Positions 32,992 to 39,756 of a stretch of DNA of 49,284 nt are shown here, one piece after another (the first letter of the stretch is position 1; every line of letters begins with the position of its first letter). The stretch covers positions 656,991-706,274 of the forward strand of contig NZ_JACSPZ010000001.1 in assembly GCF_014836905.1 (NCBI RefSeq). The letters are read 5' to 3'. This DNA comes from Solibacillus faecavium. GTDB taxonomy: Bacteria; Bacillota; Bacilli; Bacillales_A; Planococcaceae. Both the position numbers and the translations under genes were made by a program. The notes under the pieces are model-generated. The model made no database searches and had not been told where the DNA came from. It saw nothing but the letters and a program-made list of their open reading frames with translations.

Positions 32992-34403
32992 TGCTTATTA
33001 CAAAAAAAGTAAAATTCTTTAGTATACTCGCCCTGTTCATTGTATCGATCAATGGCTATTTACTATTAAAGGACAACGATATTATTTTAAAGAAATACTA
33101 TATTAATAATGTGCAATTTGCCGTAGCGGAAAATCATGAAAAAGTTTTTGAAACCGAGGCAGTAGTATCATCTAAATATGAACATTTCATCGCAGCACCT
33201 GTCCAGTCTATTAGCGAAGTGCTAGTATCAGAAGGGCAAAGCATTAGTGCACTGAGTGAACTCGCGATTTATAAGCCCGAAGAAGCCGAACGTGAAGTAG
33301 CGCGACTTCAAACTGACCGGGAAGCTTATGCAAATGAATTAGCTGAATTAGAGAGAATTGTTTCCGATTTACAGTATGAAAGCGGTAGTTCTACACCAAG
33401 TACAGCTACAGATTCAACAACACTTGGTGATAATGAAAACTGGAATATTAATTTAACACTAGAGCTTGGAATCGAGCAGAATACACCAACTGCAGAAGGC
33501 ATCGCAGTTATTCAGCGCTCCATTGCAGAAACCGAGCGCCAGCTTAGTATATTAGATAGTATGATTTCCCAATTAAGCAGTAATAACTCTCTTACCTCTC
33601 CAGTTGACGGTGTTGTAAAAGAAATTGTACTCGAGGGCGATTCTATAACCTTTAAAATTCAGTCACAAGAAAAGAAAGTTGTGGCCTATGTAACATATAA
33701 AGACTGGCAGGAAATCGAAATTGGACAATCTGCTACAATTTCTTTTGATGGTAAGGAAGAGACTAACGTTGAAGGTCATATATTGGAAAAGCAGCAAATC
33801 CCAGCACGGAATTCAATAGCATTTGACGAAATGATCAAAAAGAAAAAGATCAATCGTGATGAGACGGTCTATGAAGTTAGTATTGAACCTACTGATTTGT
33901 TATTAGAAAAGCCTATAGGTACTCTAGCTACAGCAAAAATTACAACAATAGAAGCTAATGATAGTTTCCAAGTACGAGATCATTGGCTTGTCCGATATAA
34001 GGGGGACAATACAGAAAATCTGATCTATGCAGTTGGGGACGATGGAAGAACGAAGCTTGAGCCTGTCGATGTCATATTTAAGCATAAAGCAGAAATCAAG
34101 CAAAAGGATTTTATGTATGAAGAATCGGTTGAGGAAAACTCTGAAGAGACTAAGATACCTGCTGAACCGCGTATTCAAACTGTTCAACTAAAAGATCCAG
34201 ACGAAAAAGAAGATGAGCCTACTAATCACGATTTGGAAGATACAGCCGTCTTCACAGCACCTATTGCTTCAAATCAGATTTTTATAGACGGAGATGAAAA
34301 AAACCTGTTTGCTCCGACATTCAGACCATATCCATTGCAGAAATTTGACTGGGACTATGTAGATGTCACGTGGAGAGAAACGTTATGGTATTTAATAAAA
34401 TAG
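32991..34403 (+). CDS. HlyD/YknX-like membrane-fusion (adaptor) protein, 470 aa
   Basis: One N-terminal membrane segment (KFFSILALFIVSINGYLLL) is followed by the two halves of a lipoyl/barrel-sandwich domain (about 52-80, APVQSISEVLVSEGQSI; about 200-220, SPVDGVVKEIVLEGDSI) split by a coiled-coil hairpin (about 90-190), then a beta-barrel domain (VAYVTYKDWQEIEIG...). This is the standard adaptor layout of efflux and ABC exporters. The acidic C-terminal region from about residue 365 and the aromatic end (FDWDYVDVTWRETLWYL) are extra to the family. The ATG at 32991 overlaps the upstream stop; a GTG at 32976 is an alternative. A partner ABC transporter must be elsewhere, if there is one. Confidence 0.78.
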   Translation: MLITKKVKFFSILALFIVSINGYLLLKDNDIILKKYYINNVQFAVAENHEKVFETEAVVSSKYEHFIAAPVQSISEVLVSEGQSISALSELAIYKPEEAEREVARLQTDREAYANELAELERIVSDLQYESGSSTPSTATDSTTLGDNENWNINLTLELGIEQNTPTAEGIAVIQRSIAETERQLSILDSMISQLSSNNSLTSPVDGVVKEIVLEGDSITFKIQSQEKKVVAYVTYKDWQEIEIGQSATISFDGKEETNVEGHILEKQQIPARNSIAFDEMIKKKKINRDETVYEVSIEPTDLLLEKPIGTLATAKITTIEANDSFQVRDHWLVRYKGDNTENLIYAVGDDGRTKLEPVDVIFKHKAEIKQKDFMYEESVEENSEETKIPAEPRIQTVQLKDPDEKEDEPTNHDLEDTAVFTAPIASNQIFIDGDEKNLFAPTFRPYPLQKFDWDYVDVTWRETLWYLIK

Positions 34404-34424
34404 CGAGTGTTTGAGAATAAAGCA

Positions 34425-34468
34425 AGCGGGTAAAGTCAGAAATAAATAATGACTCCCGCTCTTTTTTG
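34425..34468 (+). terminator. Intrinsic terminator after the YknWX-like pair
   Basis: AGCGGG (34425-34430) pairs with CCCGCT (34455-34460), reinforced by GTCA/TGAC inside, followed by CTTTTTT. Confidence 0.85.
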
Positions 34469-34519
34469 TAAACATAACCACTCACGAAAATAAATAGAAA
34501 TAAAAAGGAGTAGAAACGA

Positions 34520-35998
34520 ATGACAAAAAGAATGACAAAAACTTTCCTGGCCGCTACTTTCTTCGCTTCTGCATTATTCATAGCCAGCGATGACGCTTCT
34601 GCCAAAAAGACATTTTATGATGTAGAAAATAGCCGAAATTCCCACACAGAAGCTATTCAATATTTAAATAACCTTAACGTTTATGACTATAAATCCGGCA
34701 ATCAGTTTAACTTTAGCCGCCCGGTTTCACGAGCAGAAGCATCGAAAATTCTTCATACAATATTATCAAATGATTCAAATTTAGCTATTCCGAAAATACG
34801 CTCTTATAATAATCAATTAAAGGATTTAATAAATTCAACCACTTTCTCTAAAGAAATTATTTGGGCATATGAAGCAGGTATTTTTGACGGCGATGAATAC
34901 GGCAACTTCAATCCCGATCAGGCAGTAAAACGTTCACATCTATCAAAAATTTTAGTAGAAAGCTTTAAACTAAAAGGAAAAGATACTTATAGTTTTAGAG
35001 ATGTTTCAAAATCTAGCTGGTATTACGACTATGTCAATATTTTGGCAAGTCTCGGTATTACAACAGGTAATGAATCGAATCGTTTTTTACCGAACAATAA
35101 TGTAACGAGTGCGCAAATGGCTACTTTTTTATATCGTACACTAAACTATAAAAATACTGGACAAGTAGGTGGAAACACCCCTCCCCCACCAGCTGCCGAA
35201 AAACCTGATACAGCCACAACAACTTACAATAGTGAATATGACTTTGCCTGGAAACAGACTGGCAAAAATATAGATTTCGAGCTAGAGGGCGTTGATAACA
35301 ATAAAATTGTCGCACGATATATGACGAAAGAAGGAAAAAGCTTCTTCGGTGCTCAGGATTTAAAAATAGGAACCGCTACTGCAACGCAAGTAAAGGCAAA
35401 ATACGGAACAAAAAATGCATCAGTACTTCGCGGAAACGTTAATTATAATACCGCATCGTCCAATGAATACAATTTCTATTTGATTGATGATTATTATGTG
35501 ACATTTTTCTATGATTTGCATAAAAAGAATGTAATCCGTTCGATTTTATATGTACACAAAGATTATGAAGTGAAAAAGGATGGCTTCTACGGAAATATTT
35601 CCGATACGCAAAAGCATTCCGAGCAACTAATGGTCGAGCTCATGAACCAAGCACGTGCTGCTGAAGGCGTTCAGCCATTAACCCATTCACCGCAATGGGC
35701 CGCCATTGCCCGAAAACATAGTAAGGATATGATTGATAACAATTATTTCTCCCATACGAGTCTTTCAGGGGCCTCTCCTTATGACCGCATGCTTAGCGGT
35801 GGGATGAGTAAAGCTGAGCTTAGAACATGGGGCGAAAATATTTCATATGGCCACTATAATGTAATTTATGCACATGAAGGCTTTATGAACAGTAAAGGAC
35901 ATCGTGACAACCTGTTACAATCTCGTTTCAACAATGCGATTGTAGGCTTGGAGTATAGTAGTAAGAAGGCACCTTACTTTACGATTAATTTTTATTAG
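34520..35998 (+). CDS. SLH protein with CAP-associated and CAP (YkwD-type) domains, 492 aa
   Basis: The signal peptide (MTKRMTKTFLAATFFASALF, cut near ASA) is followed by three SLH repeats (about 30-210; VSRAEA, VKRSHL, VTSAQM, the last with Ser in place of the usual Arg), a Pro-rich joint (GGNTPPPPAAEKP), a CAP-associated beta domain (about 240-345) and a CAP domain (about 365-492; LMNQARAAEGVQPL, YFSHTS, WGENISYG, GFMNSKGHRDNLL, FTINFY). The N-terminal CAP-associated module is typical of YlbC/YkwD relatives in Bacillales. AAGGAG stands 10-13 nt before ATG 34520. It has the same main modules as the gene at 11092. Its exact activity is not known for the family. Confidence 0.9.
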   Translation: MTKRMTKTFLAATFFASALFIASDDASAKKTFYDVENSRNSHTEAIQYLNNLNVYDYKSGNQFNFSRPVSRAEASKILHTILSNDSNLAIPKIRSYNNQLKDLINSTTFSKEIIWAYEAGIFDGDEYGNFNPDQAVKRSHLSKILVESFKLKGKDTYSFRDVSKSSWYYDYVNILASLGITTGNESNRFLPNNNVTSAQMATFLYRTLNYKNTGQVGGNTPPPPAAEKPDTATTTYNSEYDFAWKQTGKNIDFELEGVDNNKIVARYMTKEGKSFFGAQDLKIGTATATQVKAKYGTKNASVLRGNVNYNTASSNEYNFYLIDDYYVTFFYDLHKKNVIRSILYVHKDYEVKKDGFYGNISDTQKHSEQLMVELMNQARAAEGVQPLTHSPQWAAIARKHSKDMIDNNYFSHTSLSGASPYDRMLSGGMSKAELRTWGENISYGHYNVIYAHEGFMNSKGHRDNLLQSRFNNAIVGLEYSSKKAPYFTINFY

Positions 35999-36010
35999 AT
36001 AATAAGTAAT

Positions 36011-36049
36011 GAAAACACATTTCGCCTCACGAAAGCGAAATGTGTTTTC
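36011..36049. terminator. Bidirectional terminator between convergent genes
   Basis: GAAAACACATTTCGC (36011-36025) and GCGAAATGTGTTTTC (36035-36049) form a perfect 15-bp stem between the plus-strand CAP gene and the minus-strand 391-aa gene. A/T-rich flanks suit both directions. Confidence 0.88.
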
Positions 36050-36081
36050 ATTGTTCAAGTGCTGATTCATTAACTAAGGAA

Positions 36082-37257
36082 TTAGTCCATCCACCAGTCA
36101 AATTGTTCATACCACTTTAATAGATTTTCATCATGCGCATACATTATTTTCTCTAATGGAAAAAGCTCTTCATGTATTTCACGCATTAGTAATTTTATAT
36201 CGATTTTGTTGTTAGAGTGATAATACAATTCAGTTAATGCTAAGAGAATATGTTTATATTCATCATATAAAGGAATCGTATAAAGAGCTATATCAAGAGA
36301 ATCAGCTGGTTTTATTTGAGGTAATCTTGACCATAGTTCAATTATTAATGAGTTAATAATATCCGTTTCATGTGGAATTGAGCTTCTCAAGTAATTGGTT
36401 GTTTTATGAAAAATATAATTATAAAGTTGAACAGCGTCATTATTTCTTTCCTTAGCTACTAACCATTCAGAAGCCATAGCCCCAACCATATATAAGTGAA
36501 TTATTTGCTTATCCTTTTTATAAGTTGCATTCTTTGGTATACCCCACCCCTCTGAAATATGATTTATCCGATTTACTGCAAGTTTCAAACTTTCCAATGG
36601 TATATCGTGTTGTGCTAATATTCCTGCTGAAAGCCATAAAAATTGATAATCATCTAAATCCTTTTGAAGATTATAAGACCAAAAGAGTTCATCGTTCTCG
36701 ATCATGGTTAAATATGCTTCCCAAAGCTTCTTGCTATTTTTCGAATCAGGTACCTCAAAGTGCAGTAGCATTCCGACTAAAAGAGAAGTGTGTGTTTGTT
36801 TACTAATAAAAAACTCAATAGAATCATTCAAATGGGTTGATAGATGCTCTATACAGGCCTTCCTTATATCTAAATTTTTTTTCTGTAGAGGAAGAGTTTC
36901 TATTTGAATACTACTAAGTATAATTTGTACAATTTCAGTGAGTAATTCATTATTTATAACCGACAACTCTTTTAAAAATTGCTGAATATTTATTTCTTCG
37001 TTAGTTTCAAAATATTCATTTATTAATAATGTTGCGAGCAATTTTATTTCTTCTTTACTTTTTTCACGATGATTAAGTCGGGAATACTCGAAAAGAATGA
37101 TTAAACCCTCTTTCAAATCCTCAAATTGATTTCTTAATTGTACTGATTCATTTGATTTAAGGTCAGAGTATGTTTCAACTTCCAGTCCTAAAGAATTTAA
37201 AACACGTAAAGCCATTGACGCTGATAACTTCGACCAGAACTCAACTGGATAATTCAT
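36082..37257 (-). CDS. Hypothetical cytoplasmic protein, 391 aa
   Basis: I do not recognise this protein. It has no signal peptide or membrane segment and is predicted to be almost entirely helical, with many Leu/Ile-Glu/Lys stretches (for example LLTEIVQIILSSIQIE and LLALTELYYHSNNKID), like a TPR- or HEAT-type scaffold. The C-terminus is aromatic (YEQFDWWMD). The ribosome site before ATG 37257 is weak (GAGAAG). It marks the end of the SLH cluster and ends against the bidirectional terminator. It is separated from the next minus-strand gene by a structured 380-bp gap. Confidence 0.72.
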   Translation of the reverse strand: MNYPVEFWSKLSASMALRVLNSLGLEVETYSDLKSNESVQLRNQFEDLKEGLIILFEYSRLNHREKSKEEIKLLATLLINEYFETNEEINIQQFLKELSVINNELLTEIVQIILSSIQIETLPLQKKNLDIRKACIEHLSTHLNDSIEFFISKQTHTSLLVGMLLHFEVPDSKNSKKLWEAYLTMIENDELFWSYNLQKDLDDYQFLWLSAGILAQHDIPLESLKLAVNRINHISEGWGIPKNATYKKDKQIIHLYMVGAMASEWLVAKERNNDAVQLYNYIFHKTTNYLRSSIPHETDIINSLIIELWSRLPQIKPADSLDIALYTIPLYDEYKHILLALTELYYHSNNKIDIKLLMREIHEELFPLEKIMYAHDENLLKWYEQFDWWMD

Positions 37258-37421
37258 CAGATATTTACTTCTCTCACTCTTTTTTTGTATCTATCCCGTT
37301 GATTATTACTGTTATGGAATTGCCAGTCTTCTGAAATCATATAAATCCTCCAAGCATAAATAATCTATTTATTTGACTCATCACCATAAAACGGAGTTGC
37401 TTTTCCAATAAATTTTCACTT

Positions 37422-37510
37422 GATTGGTGGGCTACGGTAAGACAGCGCTAAAGCCACGTGATACATGTCTTTATCACTGCCTTTATTGCCGTTTGCGAGG
37501 CCCACCAATC
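37422..37510. ncRNA. Candidate structured intergenic element (long palindrome)
   Basis: GATTGGTGGGC (37422-37432) is the exact reverse complement of GCCCACCAATC (37500-37510). Next inside, ACGGTAA pairs with TTGCCGT (one wobble), and GTGATA (37458-37463) pairs with TATCAC (37472-37477), so three nested stems cover 89 bp of clearly higher GC. It could be a small RNA, a miniature mobile element or an mRNA leader of the 391-aa gene. No reading frame is seen in it. Confidence 0.5.
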
Positions 37511-37541
37511 CCCAAATTTTGCCCTCGTTATAAAGTGTAGT

Positions 37542-37588
37542 AAAAAATACCTAATTAAGCCGCTTGCGCTATCACGAGGCGGTATTTT
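37542..37588 (-). terminator. Terminator-like bulged hairpin after the 281-aa gene
   Basis: AAAATACC (37544-37551) pairs with GGTATTTT (37581-37588), and CCGC (37560-37563) with GCGG (37579-37582), leaving a one-sided bulge. On the minus strand the outer arm runs into TTTTTT. It contains the words GCTTGCGCTAT and CACGAGG also seen near 4437-4455. Confidence 0.65.
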
Positions 37589-37640
37589 GTCATCCCAAAC
37601 TTACGTTAATGAATCATTCGATTTACTTTTAATTTAATTT

Positions 37641-38486
37641 TTACCACAATATTATTTTGTCCTCATAAATTAACTGCTTATACGTATCAAATAATTTCAC
37701 ATTAACTTCTTTTACTATGTATGGTAATTTAATATGCATCTTATTTTCTAGAATCACTCTTTTTATTCGAAAGCCTTGACCAGAAATGCGAATATCCGTA
37801 ATTTCAATTTCCCCGTCAATAATTGTTTTTCCCATTCTTTCGTAAAATGAGAGAATAACTGATGCTTCTTTTGGAATTCCTATTATTTTTATCATCCTTA
37901 AGTAGGGGTTTGGAAGTGCCATTAGCATTGCACCAAAGTATTCTTTATAAATAGACAAATTAAAACCGAGGTATTTTTCAGTCAAAGTATCTACCTTAAA
38001 AATGTCTTGCGCATTTAATTGACTTGATATTATTTGTTTGTCATCAAGAGTTGCCCATACCCGAAATGCAACAGATCTTTTCGGTAATATATATTCCAAA
38101 TGCGTGCTTGGATATTTTGTTACTTTTGTTAAAATAGGACTTATTTTTTCAATTGAATCTATTGTTAAATTATCTTGTGAATTACTTGGAGATCTTTGCG
38201 AAATTTTAGGATTAAGAAAATAGGTCAACCCATCTTCCGGGTTATTTTTAAACTCTCTACTCATATAAAGTGTTCGATGTTGATCAAGTTTAAAATATAC
38301 AAAGGGTACACTTTCCCCATTTTTTCTCATTGATTCAATTGGAAGTGAGTATTGCTGTTCAAATGGACAAAGTTCTACAATAGAGAAGACATTATAGTAT
38401 TTATCTTCTATTCGATGATGCATCCATAATGTTGTTATTTCTGTTCTTGAATATTCTTGAATCAACGATTTTATATGTAAACCCAT
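37641..38486 (-). CDS. Hypothetical protein, 281 aa
   Basis: I do not recognise this protein. ATG 38486 has a strong GGGGAGGA site 5 nt upstream, so it is a real gene. There is no signal peptide or membrane segment; the protein looks alpha/beta with a basic, beta-rich C-terminal part (RISGQGFRIKRVILENKMHIKLPYIVKEVNVKLF) and ends abruptly in IILW. Some large defence-associated or mobile-element proteins begin in a similar way, so a truncated longer ancestor is possible, but I cannot support a function. It is monocistronic, between the regulator gene and a structured intergenic element. Confidence 0.68.
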   Translation of the reverse strand: MGLHIKSLIQEYSRTEITTLWMHHRIEDKYYNVFSIVELCPFEQQYSLPIESMRKNGESVPFVYFKLDQHRTLYMSREFKNNPEDGLTYFLNPKISQRSPSNSQDNLTIDSIEKISPILTKVTKYPSTHLEYILPKRSVAFRVWATLDDKQIISSQLNAQDIFKVDTLTEKYLGFNLSIYKEYFGAMLMALPNPYLRMIKIIGIPKEASVILSFYERMGKTIIDGEIEITDIRISGQGFRIKRVILENKMHIKLPYIVKEVNVKLFDTYKQLIYEDKIILW

Positions 38487-38601
38487 AACAATCCTCCCCT
38501 ATATTTCTAGTATTCACTTTGCGCCATTGCATTATTTTAGCATCTATTTACCTATTTAAATTAAATGTCCACTATAATAGACTTTTTTATTATTTAAATA
38601 A

Positions 38602-38649
38602 AAAAAGTAGAATTTCTCACCATTGTTAATGGATAGAAATTCTACTTTT
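38602..38649 (-). terminator. Intrinsic terminator of the Rgg-type regulator gene
   Basis: AAAAGTAGAATTTCT (38604-38618) pairs with AGAAATTCTACTTTT (38635-38649). The minus-strand U tract comes from AAAAAA at 38601-38606. Confidence 0.88.
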
Positions 38650-38655
38650 CAAGAA

Positions 38656-39567
38656 TTATTTTTTTGTTATCTGAAAGGCAATCTCTAAGTTTTTATTCGT
38701 CTTCTTTTCAACTTGAAAATTTAATTTTTCTAAAAGTGCAATACACTGCTTTTGTTTATTACTCATATTGAAATATCCTAAATATGTTATAACCTTTTCT
38801 AAATCTTCTGTAGCTCGCTTTTTATTTGTAACTATTTCAAGAACTTCACGGAAATATATCCGCATCGTTTGAAAGTACATATCATTTTGCAACACTTCCT
38901 CCATTTCCTCATACTCTTTATAATATTTTACAGCCACTGGGAAATTCGATTCTAGTATATTTTTATTAATAATATTTAAAAGAAGCATTGCGTATTCATT
39001 CCGGTATCTTCTTAATATACGGAAGTTTGTTATTATGTCTTTACTACGCTTAAACACAATATCAATCAAATCTTGTGAGAAGTAATTAATTGAATTGGAA
39101 AATAACATAATTTCATAATAACCCCATGAATCACAATTCATTAAATAATTACTTAATTGTTCGAAATCTTCGGATGGTGATTCGTTTTTTAGTATACGCA
39201 GCATATTTTCTACCATAATTTTATAATGGTAATACTTAATATTATTTGTTCTCTTATACTCTTCGCTTAATTTATTTATTAACAATATTAATCCTTCGAT
39301 ATCTTTTTTGTAATATACAGAAGCGATATCGGTAAACAAATGAAATTCAACACTTTCTTTTTGTGTATGAAGAACATAAAACTCGTCTAGTGAAATATTT
39401 AAACGATCCAATAAGATGAAAAACTTGCTTACCGTTGTATCACTCTCACCTTTCTCAAAATTGCTGCGAGCTTGGCGAGATAAAAGGTCCGTATAAAGCG
39501 ATTGAGAAGGTATTTTTTTGGCTAGTCTTAATCGCTTGATTGTCTCACCAATATTATTCATTTCCAT
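38656..39567 (-). CDS. Rgg/GadR/MutR-type transcriptional regulator, 303 aa
   Basis: The N-terminal helix-turn-helix of XRE type (about 3-60; IGETIKRLRLAKKI, then LSRQARSNFEKGES) is followed by a long helical, TPR-like region (about 80-290), the layout and length of Rgg-family regulators. Many Rgg proteins bind short secreted peptides (SHPs) and so act in cell-cell signalling; whether this one does is not shown. ATG 39567 follows AGAGGTG by 7-8 nt; ATG 39561 is the alternative. It lies between the subtilisin-like protease gene and the 281-aa gene, each with its own terminator. A palindrome overlaps its promoter, suggesting self-control. Confidence 0.85.
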   Translation of the reverse strand: MEMNNIGETIKRLRLAKKIPSQSLYTDLLSRQARSNFEKGESDTTVSKFFILLDRLNISLDEFYVLHTQKESVEFHLFTDIASVYYKKDIEGLILLINKLSEEYKRTNNIKYYHYKIMVENMLRILKNESPSEDFEQLSNYLMNCDSWGYYEIMLFSNSINYFSQDLIDIVFKRSKDIITNFRILRRYRNEYAMLLLNIINKNILESNFPVAVKYYKEYEEMEEVLQNDMYFQTMRIYFREVLEIVTNKKRATEDLEKVITYLGYFNMSNKQKQCIALLEKLNFQVEKKTNKNLEIAFQITKK

Positions 39568-39589
39568 CCCTTTACACCTCTTGTCTAAC

Positions 39590-39612
39590 AATTATTTACA
39601 ATAATTATACCA
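39590..39612 (-). promoter_or_regulatory. Extended -10 promoter with overlapping palindrome (Rgg gene)
   Basis: On the minus strand TGGTATAAT (39612-39604) is an extended -10 box. The perfect inverted repeat AATTATT-TAC-AATAATT (39590-39606) overlaps it and the likely start point. This is a natural place for the regulator to bind its own promoter (inference). Confidence 0.5.
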
Positions 39613-39682
39613 TAAAATTAAATACTACAATATAATATAATTGCAAATATATGGTATTAAAGGATAAACATTTAGGAAATAG

Positions 39683-39729
39683 AAAAAACCAGTTTCTTTT
39701 CCTGAATTTCTAGGAAGATACTGGTTTTC
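39683..39729 (-). terminator. Intrinsic terminator of the subtilisin-like protease gene
   Basis: AAAACCAGT (39685-39693) pairs with ACTGGTTTT (39720-39728), with an inner TCCT/AGGA pairing; the A run on the left gives the minus-strand U tract. Confidence 0.82.
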
Positions 39730-39756
39730 TGAATTAAATTCTAGTCTTTTAAATCA

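Noticed and set aside
38602-38649. TTCTACTTTT near the Rgg gene as a class A array copy
   Set aside because: It is one arm of a perfect terminator stem, a single copy, with no 21-bp neighbours.
39651-39713. 20-codon + strand frame (MVLKDKHLGNRKN...) divergent to the Rgg gene, resembling a signalling peptide gene
   Set aside because: No ribosome site, and it overlaps the protease terminator; the hydrophobic end could be chance.
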